Positions 8,563-17,856 are shown, counted from the stretch's first letter. The stretch is DNA of 55,084 nt from JAQIBY01 sp046546095 (GCA_046546095.1 JBKGYK010000009.1:1-55084), one strand, 5' to 3'. The notes: a model not told the origin generated them from the letters alone. A program made the numbers and translations.

Positions 8563-9336
8563 CTAATTTTTCTTAATAGCATTATCAGAATGTGCTTTGC
8601 GTAGTTTGTAGTACTTTAGTAGTGTGGAAACTGCACTTAATCTGGCGATCATATAGCCTTCATAACCATCAAGAAAGCCGCCCTTCAGAAAATATCCCGA
8701 GAAAAATTTGAATCCGGAAGCAAAATAAAGCTTTATTCGATTGGGTTTTATGCCTTTTTTGTACAGTACATCTGCCTTAATCCCTGAAAAATAATCGATT
8801 TGCTTCAGATGTTCGGATACGGTATAATATGAGTAATGCAGGATGTCTTCATCTACATGATAAAGGCTGCTTCCTTTTTTTAAGACAAATTTATCATGCG
8901 GATTGTTTCCCTGCCAGGAGCCCAGCCTGCTGTCAACCAGTCTGGTTTTGATATCCGGATACCAGCCGCCGTGTCTTATCCAGCGTCCGCAGTAATTGGT
9001 CAGACGGTTGAAACTGTATCCGTCGTACTCCCAGTTTTGCTTGATGTCTGCAATCTTCTTTTGTAAATCATCTGACAGTGCCTCGTCTGCGTCCAGAGAA
9101 AGAATGTGCGGATACTTTGCCTGCGTGATGGCGAAATTCTTCTGTTCGATATGACCGTGAAATGTGTGCTCAACAACTTTTGCTCCGTATGATCCGGCAA
9201 TGGCCACTGTGTCATCCTGTGAATAAGAATCCACTACAAGCATTTCATCAGCAATATCTTGCACGGATTTCAGACATCGCCCGATGTTTTTTGATTCGTT
9301 ATAAGTTATGACTACAACTGATAGTTTGACTTCCAT
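8563..9336 (-). CDS. family 2 glycosyltransferase (LPS-core WaaE-like)
   Basis: The 257-residue protein begins with the GT-A fold signature of family 2 (SVVVITYNESKNIGRCL), followed by VVDSYSQDDT and the metal-binding DxD-type motif in SLDADEAL. The remainder (WYPDIKTRLVD, NPHDKF, HYSYYTVSEHLKQIDYF) matches the WaaE/KdtX-like branch that adds a sugar to lipopolysaccharide core, although the acceptor cannot be read from sequence. There is no membrane helix, so it would act at the cytoplasmic face. It starts 6 bases after the murF-alr stop and is the last gene of the tdk operon, grouping envelope functions. The sugar specificity is unknown. Confidence 0.85.
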   Translation of the reverse strand: MEVKLSVVVITYNESKNIGRCLKSVQDIADEMLVVDSYSQDDTVAIAGSYGAKVVEHTFHGHIEQKNFAITQAKYPHILSLDADEALSDDLQKKIADIKQNWEYDGYSFNRLTNYCGRWIRHGGWYPDIKTRLVDSRLGSWQGNNPHDKFVLKKGSSLYHVDEDILHYSYYTVSEHLKQIDYFSGIKADVLYKKGIKPNRIKLYFASGFKFFSGYFLKGGFLDGYEGYMIARLSAVSTLLKYYKLRKAHSDNAIKKN

Positions 9337-9342
9337 AGTACT

Positions 9343-11796
9343 CTATAATAAATACACTCGTTTTACGCGTTGAGATATGCCGGTTAATATTTCGTAAGGT
9401 ATGGTTTCCAATTGCTCAGCCATATCCTCCACTTGCTGCATGCCGCCAAAAATGATAGCATCATCCCCTTCCCGGATGTCAGAGCCTGTTATGTCCAGCA
9501 TGCACATATCCATGCACACATCTCCAATGGTGGGGTAGAGCCTGTTGTTGATTTCCACTTTCCACTTCCCATTGCCTAGTTGGCGATTGAGTCCATCAGC
9601 ATAACCCACGGGGATAAGCGCAATGTCTGATGCCCTTCTGATAATGCCGGCCCTGTTGTAGCCAACGCTTTCACCTTTTTTCAGATGTTTGATGCTGATG
9701 ATTTTGGTTCTGAAGACCGTTGTTTTTTCCAGATGTTCATTTTCTTCAGCACTGATGCCATACAAGCCGATTCCCAGACGTACCATATCCAGTTGTGCCC
9801 CCGGAAAACGTATGATACCATTGGTGTTGGCTATATGCCGCAGCGGACTTGCCCCCAGACTGTCCTGCAGTTTTGCATACATGCGGTGAAAGCATGCAAT
9901 CTGCTTTTCTGTAAAATCATCCAAAGAAGGTACATCACTGCCGGCCAGATGTGAAAATACGGATTTTACATGCAGACTACCCGTGTTTTTAAGGTGTTCC
10001 AGGCAGGCAGATAGTTCATCTTCCCCTATGCCCAGCCTGTGCATGCCGGTATCAAGTTTGAGATGTATGCCAAGATAAGGTATTCCCTGCCTGTGTATAT
10101 GTGCTGTCAGGGACTGCAGTACAGCAAGGCTGTACACCTCAGGTTCCAATTTGTATTCAAATAGTAAATCAAAACTACCGGGCTGCGGGTTCATGACAAT
10201 GATGGGAATGTGTACTCCGGCCTTTCTCAGCTCAACACCTTCATCGGCAATGGCTACGCCCAGATAGTCAACTGCCTGGTTCTGTAAATGTCGTCCAATC
10301 TCTACCGAACCACTGCCATAAGAAAACGCTTTAACCATGACCATCATTTTTACACCCGGATTCAGACGGCTCCTGAAATAGCGAAGGTTATGTGTTACAG
10401 CCTCCAGTTTGATTTCAAGCAGGGTCTGATGAGCTTTGAGCTCCAGTACACTGCTGATGTTTTCAAAACGAAATGGCCGCGCACCTTTAAGCAAAATGCT
10501 TTGATTTCTGAATGAGTGCCATAGTCCTGAATCCAGAAATGCCTGTGTGGAAGGGAAAAATCTGGCATCATCAGAAAAATATGCCGCACTGTCCTTTAGG
10601 TCACGTCCCACACCAACAAACATGTCTATCCTTTCATTGGTATTGATCAGGCCGGCAATCTCTTTGTACAGTGCATTTTTATCCGTACCTGATTCCAGAA
10701 TATCAGATAAAATGAGTACAATACCCTGCTTGTTTTGTCTTTCGGCAAAATCAATGGCGATGCGCAAAGCATTGATGTCGGCATTGTAGCTGTCGTTTAT
10801 GATGGTACAGTTGTGAATGCCGTGTTTTAATTCCAGCCGCATGGCCACAGGCTGCAAACCGGGCATGTTTTGTTCGATGAATTTCTTGTCAAGTCCACAG
10901 GCATGAAGTAAGAGGGCCGTGCTGACAGCATTTTCTCCGGAAGCCCTGTCTATAAAGGGAATGTCAAATGACAAACTCAGTTTTTCGGATACAATGTGAA
11001 TTTTACTGGAAGATTTTCCGGTATCACAGGCTACCTGAAACTCGGCTTCAGGATTATGAAAAGCCCAGCTTATCAGCTTTCCCTGAAAAGCAGGATAAAG
11101 TGATTTCCAGACTTCCGGAATTTTCGGGTCATCAAAAGGAAGAATAGCCGTAGTGCAATTGCTAAATAAGCGGAGTTTTTCTCTGAGTTTGTTTTCAGAA
11201 CTCTCAAAATTTTCCTGGTGGGCTTCCCCCAGATTTGTAAGCAAAGCTATATCCGGACGGATAATTTTTTCCAGCTTCTCCATTTCATCAGGTCTGGAAA
11301 TGCCGGCCTCAAACACAGCGGTTTGGTCAGATTCATCAAGTAAAGCCAATGATAAGGGTACTCCGATTTGAGAATTATAGGATTTCGGACTGCGACAGAC
11401 CTTGCGATCTTTTGATAATATCTGTGCGAACCATTCTTTAACAATGGTTTTTCCGTTGCTTCCGGTAATGGCTGCAACCGGTATGACAAAATTGGAGCGA
11501 TGATGTGCCATTAGCTGCTGCAGACATTCCACAACCTCATTGCAGTGTAGATAAGCTGCATCCTTGTGGAGGAGTGAGGGCAGCTTTTCTGTTACAAAAG
11601 CCCTGACGCCGGCTTTATAGAGATCATCAATAAAATCATGACCGTCATATTGCAGACCGGGGATGGCAAAAAACAGGCATGTACCTGGATTAATCAGACT
11701 CCTGCTGTCGGTAAGAATGTGTTCGCAGATGATATCTCCGGGACCATGCAATTTGGCCCGACAAATATGTTGAACAGATTTGGTGCTGTATCTCAT
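9343..11796 (-). CDS. murF-alr: bifunctional MurF-alanine racemase fusion
   Basis: The 817-residue protein carries two enzymes of cell-wall synthesis. Residues 1-450 are MurF, UDP-MurNAc-tripeptide:D-Ala-D-Ala ligase, with the ATP loop TGSNGKT (111-117), FEAGISRPDE and NDSYNAD (334-340). Residues about 455-817 are a PLP-dependent alanine racemase with PLP lysine K489 in VKAFSYGSG, LDTGMHRLG, and the catalytic tyrosine region VGYN. Known: this fusion is widespread in Bacteroidota and couples D-Ala formation to its use in the pentapeptide. The start overlaps the tdk stop by four bases (ATGA), indicating translational coupling, and the glycosyltransferase follows after 6 bases. Both active sites look intact. 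Confidence 0.95.
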   Translation of the reverse strand: MRYSTKSVQHICRAKLHGPGDIICEHILTDSRSLINPGTCLFFAIPGLQYDGHDFIDDLYKAGVRAFVTEKLPSLLHKDAAYLHCNEVVECLQQLMAHHRSNFVIPVAAITGSNGKTIVKEWFAQILSKDRKVCRSPKSYNSQIGVPLSLALLDESDQTAVFEAGISRPDEMEKLEKIIRPDIALLTNLGEAHQENFESSENKLREKLRLFSNCTTAILPFDDPKIPEVWKSLYPAFQGKLISWAFHNPEAEFQVACDTGKSSSKIHIVSEKLSLSFDIPFIDRASGENAVSTALLLHACGLDKKFIEQNMPGLQPVAMRLELKHGIHNCTIINDSYNADINALRIAIDFAERQNKQGIVLILSDILESGTDKNALYKEIAGLINTNERIDMFVGVGRDLKDSAAYFSDDARFFPSTQAFLDSGLWHSFRNQSILLKGARPFRFENISSVLELKAHQTLLEIKLEAVTHNLRYFRSRLNPGVKMMVMVKAFSYGSGSVEIGRHLQNQAVDYLGVAIADEGVELRKAGVHIPIIVMNPQPGSFDLLFEYKLEPEVYSLAVLQSLTAHIHRQGIPYLGIHLKLDTGMHRLGIGEDELSACLEHLKNTGSLHVKSVFSHLAGSDVPSLDDFTEKQIACFHRMYAKLQDSLGASPLRHIANTNGIIRFPGAQLDMVRLGIGLYGISAEENEHLEKTTVFRTKIISIKHLKKGESVGYNRAGIIRRASDIALIPVGYADGLNRQLGNGKWKVEINNRLYPTIGDVCMDMCMLDITGSDIREGDDAIIFGGMQQVEDMAEQLETIPYEILTGISQRVKRVYLL

Positions 11797-12386
11797 TCTG
11801 ATTGTTTGTCATTTTTCATGGCCTCAATGTAACAATTTCTGCACAAAGGCTCATAAGAATCGGTTTCCCCCAGAAGAACTTTTTCCTGCGATTGCACTTT
11901 GCGATAGGAAAATTGTGCCAGATCTCCGCACCTGAGGCAAATGGCATGAACCTTGGTAACCTCTTCGGCAATGGCAAACAGAGCAGGCATAGGGCCGAAA
12001 GGTCTGCCTTTGAAATCCATGTCAAGTCCGGCCACAATTACCCTGATCCCTCTTTCAGCAAGCCTGGAACATACATCAGGAAGTCCGTCGTCAAAAAACT
12101 GGGCCTCGTCAATTCCAACTACATCAACATCTTCTGACAGCAGCAGGATGTTGGAGGAGGATGTTACCGGGGTGCTGTGAATACTTGCGTCATTGTGAGA
12201 AACAACCTCCTCACGGGAGTATCGTACATCAACCCCGGGCTTGAATATCTCAATTTTTTGCCGTGCATACTGAGCCCTGCGCAATCGGCGAATCAATTCT
12301 TCGGTCTTTCCCGAAAACATTGACCCGGCAATTACCTCAATCCACCCGGCATGGGCAGTTCTTTTTTCTATGTTTTCATTAAACAT
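11793..12386 (-). CDS. tdk: thymidine kinase
   Basis: The 197-residue enzyme phosphorylates thymidine to dTMP with ATP in nucleotide salvage. Visible: P-loop GSMFSGKTEE near 22-31, the Walker B/active-site stretch GIDEAQFF, the lasso-region tyrosine YEPLC near the end, and a structural zinc site made of CLRCG and CRNC pairs. Length and order fit type II TK1-like enzymes. It is the first gene of the minus-strand operon with murF-alr and the glycosyltransferase, and is divergent from the gene at 12462. Confidence 0.95.
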   Translation of the reverse strand: MFNENIEKRTAHAGWIEVIAGSMFSGKTEELIRRLRRAQYARQKIEIFKPGVDVRYSREEVVSHNDASIHSTPVTSSSNILLLSEDVDVVGIDEAQFFDDGLPDVCSRLAERGIRVIVAGLDMDFKGRPFGPMPALFAIAEEVTKVHAICLRCGDLAQFSYRKVQSQEKVLLGETDSYEPLCRNCYIEAMKNDKQSE

Positions 12387-12427
12387 TCCGGGGAATTATA
12401 AAATCCGGTTAAATTGTTTTAATTTTA

Positions 12428-12435
12428 CAAATTTA
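12428..12435 (-). promoter_or_regulatory. possible -7 element of the tdk operon
   Basis: The minus strand reads TAAATTTG here, matching TAnnTTTG, 42 bases before the tdk ATG in the 75-base divergent gap (12387-12461). No good TTTG -33 element is found at the expected spacing, so this is tentative. Confidence 0.3.
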
Positions 12436-12461
12436 CAAATTATGAAAGAGAAAATCACCTT

Positions 12462-13319
12462 ATGGAAGCGAAAGAAGCATTAAAACTTTGGGAAAATCTG
12501 GGTAAAACCCTGAAGCGTATTGAAAAACACAATGCTCATAAAATTGATGTGGATACTGCATTGCAACAAATCAGGGATATCTATTTGTTGGTGACAGATG
12601 CTCAGCAAGATGAAACAAATGAAGACACTCATGCAAAAAATGAAAGGGTGTCGGCTGTAAAAGCAGCCCCTGCAACTGAAACCAATTCCGGTATTAAAAA
12701 ATCAGAAAGGCCTGCCGAGCCGGCTGAAAAGCCTCAGACAGAGCCGGAAGTAAAAACCGAAAGTCAGGAAGCAGTCAGTAATGCTACTGAAGATGAGTCC
12801 TCTGAAATGATAAGTTCAGATATGTTTTCAGGTACCAGACCAAAAACTCCTGCTCCTAAGCAAGAACAAAAACCCGCAGAACCTGAGCAGGTTGATAAGG
12901 AGGAAGATATTCAGAAAGAGGCAAAGCCGTCTGCAAATCCACAGAGTGATTTGTTCGGAAATAGCACCTTCGGAGGAGAGAAATCACAGGCACTTGGCGA
13001 AAAGCTGGGGGCAAACAAAAGGGCTGTAAACGAAAGGATTCGTGGTAACAATCAAACCAAAGATCTGGCATCTAAGCTCAAATCCAAACCCGTTACTGAT
13101 ATCAAGGCGGCCATCGGCCTGGGTGACAGATTTTTGTTTATAAAAAACCTGTTTAAAGGCAATGCAGATGAGTTTAATCATTGCATTGAGGAGTTGAACT
13201 CCAAAACCAGCATGGCTGAAGCCAAAGAGTGTCTGGCAAAATATGAGCTTGACCCTGAAAATGAAACTGTACAGTATTTTCTCAGTATTATACAACGTAA
13301 ATTCCCCGGCAATGACTAA
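12462..13319 (+). CDS. conserved Bacteroidota protein, acidic linker plus C-terminal helical domain
   Basis: The function is unknown. The 285-residue protein has a short N-terminal helix (1-50), a long low-complexity Glu/Pro/Ala/Lys segment (about 55-180) that should be disordered, and a conserved-looking C-terminal domain (about 200-285) containing AAIGLGDRFLFIKNLF and FNHCIEELNS. I recognise that C-terminal text as a recurring feature of uncharacterised Bacteroidota proteins. There is no signal peptide or membrane segment. Its stop overlaps the start of the downstream peptidase gene by eight bases (ATG at 13312, TAA at 13317), so the pair is co-transcribed, but a shared role is not evident. 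Confidence 0.75.
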   Translation: MEAKEALKLWENLGKTLKRIEKHNAHKIDVDTALQQIRDIYLLVTDAQQDETNEDTHAKNERVSAVKAAPATETNSGIKKSERPAEPAEKPQTEPEVKTESQEAVSNATEDESSEMISSDMFSGTRPKTPAPKQEQKPAEPEQVDKEEDIQKEAKPSANPQSDLFGNSTFGGEKSQALGEKLGANKRAVNERIRGNNQTKDLASKLKSKPVTDIKAAIGLGDRFLFIKNLFKGNADEFNHCIEELNSKTSMAEAKECLAKYELDPENETVQYFLSIIQRKFPGND

Positions 13320-14589
13320 AAAAAAGTTTCTTTGCGTATTTGTCATCAGCTTGTTGTTCCTCGGTAGTGTTTCTGCTCAGGATACGGCTTATGTCCGCAA
13401 AATTGTGGACACACTTGCATCGGAGAGTTTCTTTGGCCGCGGCTACCTGAAAGACGGATGCAAAAAATCAGCAGAATATTTGAAACAGGAAATGCAAAAT
13501 ATTGGTCTGCAACCTGTAGATGACAATTATCTGCAGGACTTTTCATTTTTGGTAAATACTTTTCCTGAAGCTCCGGTACTTACCATTGATGGAAGGACAT
13601 ATCGTACCGGTTATGATTATATTATGCCGGATGACTGCCCTTCCTTTTCCGGAGAGTATCCGCTTATTGTCCTTGACAGTACGGTCTTGAACGATAGTGT
13701 GTCTTTTTGTGAACTCAAACCGTACGGACACGATAATGATGTGATTGTCATCAGGCTGGATCAAATTAAGGATAGAAAATTACAATATTTTGTCAGGGAT
13801 AAAGCTGATAATGATTTCCTTAAAGCAAAGGCATATGTGCTGGTAAATGACAGGTACACAATTTGGAGTGTGGCCTCTGAGCATAAAAAAGTACCTGTTT
13901 TTCAGTTTACAAAAGAAGCCTTTCCCGATTCAGCAGAGCGTATCAGTTTTGATATCAGTAGCAGGTTGCTGAGGACCCGACAAAGCAATGTCGCAGGGAT
14001 TCTGAGCAATGACGCTGACAAAACCATAGCTTTTACCGCCCATTATGATCATCTTGGCGGGATAGGAGACAGCCTGTATTTCCCCGGTGCTCATGATAAT
14101 GCCAGCGGTGTTGCCATGAGTCTTGACCTTGCCCGACATTTCAGAGAAAATCCACCCGGATTCAATGTGCTTATTCTGTTGTTTGCAGGAGAAGAGGCCG
14201 GTCTGCTCGGATCCTCTTATTATGTTCAGGACCCTTTGTTGCCACTGGATGATATTGATTTTGTGATCAATCTTGATATGGTAGGTACAGGGGAGAAGGG
14301 AATCAGCATCATCAATGCCGCCGATTCTGCTTATACAGAAGAGCGGGAGCTTTTTCAGTCCCTCAATGAATCGGAAAATTTTCTTGAAGACATTGCGTAT
14401 AGAAAAGTTTCATCCAACAGCGATCACTATCCTTTCCATGAAAAAGGTGTGAAGTCAGTTTTTATTTACAGCCGTGGCGGGGAATCATATTATCACAATG
14501 TCCAGGATCGTCCTTCTACGGTTAGCCTGGGGGGATATTATGGTATTTTTCAGTTGATAACCTCTTTTACCGATTCTTATGTCAGGTAA
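13312..14589 (+). CDS. secreted M28-family metallopeptidase
   Basis: I start at ATG 13312 rather than further upstream because it gives a clean signal peptide (MTKKKFLCVFVISLLFLGSVSAQ) and a product of 425 residues. The C-terminal half is an M28 aminopeptidase domain with the two-zinc ligands visible in order: His/Asp of HYDHLGG, Asp of AHDNASG, the catalytic Glu pair in AGEEAG, Asp in NLDMVG, and the final His in SDHYPFH. It would cleave N-terminal residues from peptides in the periplasm or outside. There is no T9SS sorting domain, so periplasmic residence is likelier. The start overlaps the preceding gene and the stop overlaps rsmI by 11 bases. Confidence 0.9.
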   Translation: MTKKKFLCVFVISLLFLGSVSAQDTAYVRKIVDTLASESFFGRGYLKDGCKKSAEYLKQEMQNIGLQPVDDNYLQDFSFLVNTFPEAPVLTIDGRTYRTGYDYIMPDDCPSFSGEYPLIVLDSTVLNDSVSFCELKPYGHDNDVIVIRLDQIKDRKLQYFVRDKADNDFLKAKAYVLVNDRYTIWSVASEHKKVPVFQFTKEAFPDSAERISFDISSRLLRTRQSNVAGILSNDADKTIAFTAHYDHLGGIGDSLYFPGAHDNASGVAMSLDLARHFRENPPGFNVLILLFAGEEAGLLGSSYYVQDPLLPLDDIDFVINLDMVGTGEKGISIINAADSAYTEERELFQSLNESENFLEDIAYRKVSSNSDHYPFHEKGVKSVFIYSRGGESYYHNVQDRPSTVSLGGYYGIFQLITSFTDSYVR

Positions 14590-15277
14590 ACTTACATTGG
14601 TCCCTACGCCAATAGGCAACCTGGATGATATGACATTTCGGGCCATCGAGGTACTGAAGGATGCAGATACTGTGCTGGCAGAAGATACAAGAACAAGTGG
14701 TTTTTTGCTGAAACATTTTGATATAAGCTGTCCTCTGATGGCACATCATAAATTTAACGAGCATAAAATCAGCGAGAATCTTGTAAACAAGATGCTCAAT
14801 GGAGCAGAATATGCCATGATTACAGATGCAGGCACCCCGGCCATTTCTGATCCCGGCTATCTCCTTGTCAAAAAATGTGTGGAAAAAGGCGTGCATGTTG
14901 AATGTCTGCCCGGGGCAACTGCATTTGTGCCTGCACTTGCTGTATCAGGTTTGCCAAACGACAGATTTGTTTTCGAGGGATTTTTGCCTCACAAGAAAGG
15001 CCGTAATAAACGCATCCATGCATTGGTTGATGAAGAACGTACCATCGTGTTTTACGAATCCCCGTACAGACTTGTAAAACTGCTTGATCAATTATCTGAA
15101 GTGCTGGGGAATGACAGAAAAGCTTCTGTGAGCCGGGAAATATCCAAACAATTTGAAGAAACCAGACGCGGGAGCCTGGAGGATTTAAGCTCATATTTTT
15201 CTCAAAACAAAGCAAAAGGTGAATTTGTTATTGTTGTTGAAGGCAAAGTGAAAAAAAAGCATAAGGAAAATAAATAA
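14579..15277 (+). CDS. rsmI: 16S rRNA (cytidine1402-2'-O)-methyltransferase
   Basis: This 232-residue protein is a tetrapyrrole-methylase-fold enzyme that methylates the ribose of C1402 in 16S rRNA using SAM. Motifs: VPTPIGNLDDMT at the N-terminus, LAEDTRTSG, ITDAGTPAISDPG and LPGATAFVPAL. It lacks the C-terminal HTH extension of the Escherichia coli enzyme, which is common in this phylum. Its ATG lies inside the last codons of the M28 peptidase gene, an 11-base overlap that implies translational coupling. Confidence 0.94.
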   Translation: MSGKLTLVPTPIGNLDDMTFRAIEVLKDADTVLAEDTRTSGFLLKHFDISCPLMAHHKFNEHKISENLVNKMLNGAEYAMITDAGTPAISDPGYLLVKKCVEKGVHVECLPGATAFVPALAVSGLPNDRFVFEGFLPHKKGRNKRIHALVDEERTIVFYESPYRLVKLLDQLSEVLGNDRKASVSREISKQFEETRRGSLEDLSSYFSQNKAKGEFVIVVEGKVKKKHKENK

Positions 15278-15372
15278 TGTGCCACCATTGTTCGTTTACT
15301 GTATAAGCTGGCCTGATTTTTGAAAAATATTCTTTGATTAATGATTCTTTAAAACAAATAACAATAACAAGA

Positions 15373-16269
15373 ATGAAATATAAGTTGATGATGATATCTC
15401 TGTTAATTGTCTTCGGCGCATGCAATAACAGACCTTCCGAAATTGACTCAACAGATGAATATGTGCACAGAGATAGTGTGGAAAGCCTGAAAAAACAGAA
15501 TGTAGAGCTGAAAAAAAATGCTAAGAAGAAAGATGAATCGCTGAAGCAGTTCATGCAGGCATTCAATGACATCAATACCAATCTGCAAATCATCAAGCAA
15601 AAAGAAGATATCATTTCTATGTCTGCGGGAGAAATGGCGCATGATGTGGTTGATTCGGAACAGATAAAGAAAGATATCAGATTGATATACAGGCTTCTTC
15701 AGGAAAACAGGAAAACGGTTGAGCGTTTGCGTGCTGATCTTAAATCAGCCAATATGATAAATAATGAAATGGAGCAATCCCTCAACATATTGAGCAGTAC
15801 AGTTGACCGCAGGGATCTTGAATTGAGAAAATTGCGTAATAAACTGGAATCCCGCAACAGTGAAATGCAGGAGCTCTATCATCAAATGGATTCATTGGTG
15901 TCACTCAACAAGAAAAGAAATGAAACCATCAGGGAGCAAAGAGACTTGCTTAATACAGCATATATAGCGGTAGGTACAAGTAGAGAGTTGTTTGAAAAAG
16001 GAGTGACCAACAGATCAGGAGGTATTGGTGGAATGGGCGCCGTGGATCAGTTTGATGCGCATTTCGAACAGAAAGCTTTTGAACCCCTGAAAATTGATCA
16101 GACCAGAAAAATAGAGCTCAATGCCAAAAGTGCAAAACTCTTGTCAACCCATCCATCTACTGCCTATAAATTTGACGGACCTGACCGACGAATCGATAAT
16201 CTGATCATTACCCGTCCTGAAAAGTTCTGGTCAACTTCACGTTACCTGGTAATTGAAGTGAGTTATTGA
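15373..16269 (+). CDS. coiled-coil lipoprotein, function unknown
   Basis: I use ATG 15373 because it yields a lipoprotein signal (MKYKLMMISLLIVFGAC, lipobox Cys at residue 17) and a 298-residue product. Residues about 30-210 are rich in Glu, Lys, Leu and Asn with heptad spacing, forming a long predicted coiled coil. The C-terminal 75 residues are a compact region containing AFEPLKIDQTRKIELN and PEKFWSTSRYLVIEV. Proteins of this shape recur in Bacteroidota and some are now labelled Cbp1-like adhesins; I cannot confirm that label. It lies 95 bases after rsmI, so it may have its own promoter. Confidence 0.75.
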   Translation: MKYKLMMISLLIVFGACNNRPSEIDSTDEYVHRDSVESLKKQNVELKKNAKKKDESLKQFMQAFNDINTNLQIIKQKEDIISMSAGEMAHDVVDSEQIKKDIRLIYRLLQENRKTVERLRADLKSANMINNEMEQSLNILSSTVDRRDLELRKLRNKLESRNSEMQELYHQMDSLVSLNKKRNETIREQRDLLNTAYIAVGTSRELFEKGVTNRSGGIGGMGAVDQFDAHFEQKAFEPLKIDQTRKIELNAKSAKLLSTHPSTAYKFDGPDRRIDNLIITRPEKFWSTSRYLVIEVSY

Positions 16270-16474
16270 ATAATGATTGATTATCGCCTTATCCAGAAGG
16301 TAGAAATGAAGATGCAATTCGGCGATTTTCTTAATAAAATCTTAAAATACGAATAATGATATAAATATTAACGAATTTATTATAATAATATCAAAATAAT
16401 TATCAAGAATGTTCGATAAGTGAAAATAAATAACCAGTTTTGCAATAAGATGTTAAACTATATAGTAAGAGTTT
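16270..16474. other. AT-rich intergenic region
   Basis: These 205 bases between the lipoprotein and the HAD gene are very AT-rich, with several TAATAATA-like stretches. I see no convincing hairpin terminator, TAnnTTTG promoter or small reading frame. A promoter for the HAD gene is expected here. Confidence 0.5.
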
Positions 16475-17212
16475 ATGAGAAAACATGCCAGCAAATTAAG
16501 TAAATACAAACATATATTTATAGACCTGGATCGTACGATTTGGGACTTTGAGCGAAATGCACGTGAAGCTTTCATGGAAATCTATCACAAGCATCAGTTG
16601 TTTAAGCATTTTGAAGGCTTTGAAAGCTTTTACGATCACTATAAAGAATACAATGATGCTCTATGGCAATTGTACCGTGAAGGTGAAATAAAAAAAGATA
16701 ACCTTAGCTGGAAACGTTTTCTTCTGACCCTGAAAGAGGGTGGTATTTCTGATGAAAAACTTGCCAGGCAATTGTCAGATGAATATTTTAACACCATACC
16801 GGAAAAAAGAAAACTGTTTCCGCATGCATTGAGTTGCCTGATGTATCTGGGCAAGCAATACAACCTGAATCTTATTACCAATGGTTTCAGGGAAGTGCAG
16901 TACAGAAAAATTGAAAATGCCAAAATTGGAAAATTCTTTGATAATATTATCACTTCAGAAGAGATTGGCAGCCAAAAGCCCAAAGAAGAATTTTTTAGCA
17001 AAATGCTCGAAATTGCCGGTGCCAAAAAGAAAAACTCTGTTGTAATCGGAGATGATATTGTTGTTGATATTCTGGGCGCTCACAATGCAGGGATCGATCA
17101 GATATGGTTTAACCCGAACAGGAAAAAATTGGATGATGTCGCTGACGACTTACCTGACAATGTACCAACCGTTGAGATCAATCACCTGAGAGACCTGATT
17201 CACCTTTTCTAG
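16475..17212 (+). CDS. YjjG/YfnB-type HAD nucleotidase
   Basis: The 245-residue protein shows the HAD phosphatase motifs: nucleophile motif I IDLDRTIWDFE, motif II LITNGF, motif III lysine in SQKPKEEFF, and motif IV IGDDIVVDILGA. Together with the alpha-helical cap and TIWDF text it fits the YjjG/YfnB subfamily of noncanonical pyrimidine nucleotidases, which remove damaged or modified pyrimidine nucleotides such as dUMP or 5-halogenated forms. The substrate cannot be read from sequence. It stands alone on the plus strand, bounded by an AT-rich gap and a perfect 12-bp hairpin. Confidence 0.87.
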   Translation: MRKHASKLSKYKHIFIDLDRTIWDFERNAREAFMEIYHKHQLFKHFEGFESFYDHYKEYNDALWQLYREGEIKKDNLSWKRFLLTLKEGGISDEKLARQLSDEYFNTIPEKRKLFPHALSCLMYLGKQYNLNLITNGFREVQYRKIENAKIGKFFDNIITSEEIGSQKPKEEFFSKMLEIAGAKKKNSVVIGDDIVVDILGAHNAGIDQIWFNPNRKKLDDVADDLPDNVPTVEINHLRDLIHLF

Positions 17213-17252
17213 AAAGAGGCGATAAATCCAATAATACCGCTTTTGAAATAAA

Positions 17253-17289
17253 CAAAACAGCCGGAATCTTCCTGATCCCGGCTGTTTTG
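17253..17289. terminator. bidirectional terminator, perfect 12-bp stem
   Basis: CAAAACAGCCGG at 17253-17264 is perfectly complementary to 17278-17289, giving a 12-bp stem and a 13-base loop with T- and A-rich arms. It lies between the convergent HAD gene and ECF sigma gene and can serve both. Confidence 0.8.
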
Positions 17290-17311
17290 GTGTATCGTGA
17301 GCCCTGCATTC

Positions 17312-17815
17312 TTACCTGAAGTCGCTCAACTGACCCATAAGTTTCTTGCGGGCAAAGAAAATCCTGCTCTTTACCGTCCCAATGGGCAAATCCATTTCTT
17401 CAGCTATTTCCTGGTATTTATATCCATGAGTGAAACGCATAAACGGAATTCTGTATGCATCATCCAGATTATCTATGGCCTTGTGAATCTCATTGGCAGT
17501 GTAGGTGGAATCCGGTGTTATTGAATTGTCCGACTGATTACTGTTGATGAAATAAGCATCTTTTGTATTGTCAAATGCTGTCTTCTGACGCGAAGCTTTA
17601 TTGTAGTTGTTGATGAAAGTATTTTTCAATATGGTGAAAACCCAGGCTTTAAAATTGGTGTTATCCATGTATTTATCCTGATTCGAGAGGGCCTTGAAAA
17701 ATGTCTCCTGTACCAGATCATTTGCTTCCTCATCATCAGAAACCAAACTATATGCAAAATACTTTAAGTTATCTTTCAGGTCTATCAACTGCTTGTTAAA
17801 ATCATTTGTTTTCAT
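17312..17815 (-). CDS. ECF sigma-70 family RNA polymerase sigma factor
   Basis: The 167-residue protein contains sigma region 2 (about 15-80; EEANDLVQETFFKAL, then FKAWVFTILKNTF) and region 4 (about 110-160; FMRFTHGYKYQEIAEEMDLP, then IGTVKSRIFFARKKL). There is no anti-sigma gene beside it: it is bounded by a terminator and by ndk across a 170-base gap. It therefore looks like the free-standing ECF sigma factor common in Bacteroidota. Its regulon cannot be predicted here. A well-matched housekeeping-type promoter lies upstream. Confidence 0.92.
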   Translation of the reverse strand: MKTNDFNKQLIDLKDNLKYFAYSLVSDDEEANDLVQETFFKALSNQDKYMDNTNFKAWVFTILKNTFINNYNKASRQKTAFDNTKDAYFINSNQSDNSITPDSTYTANEIHKAIDNLDDAYRIPFMRFTHGYKYQEIAEEMDLPIGTVKSRIFFARKKLMGQLSDFR

Positions 17816-17856
17816 ATGGCACTTTATTTAGATTAATTAAACATTCAATTGCAGAA

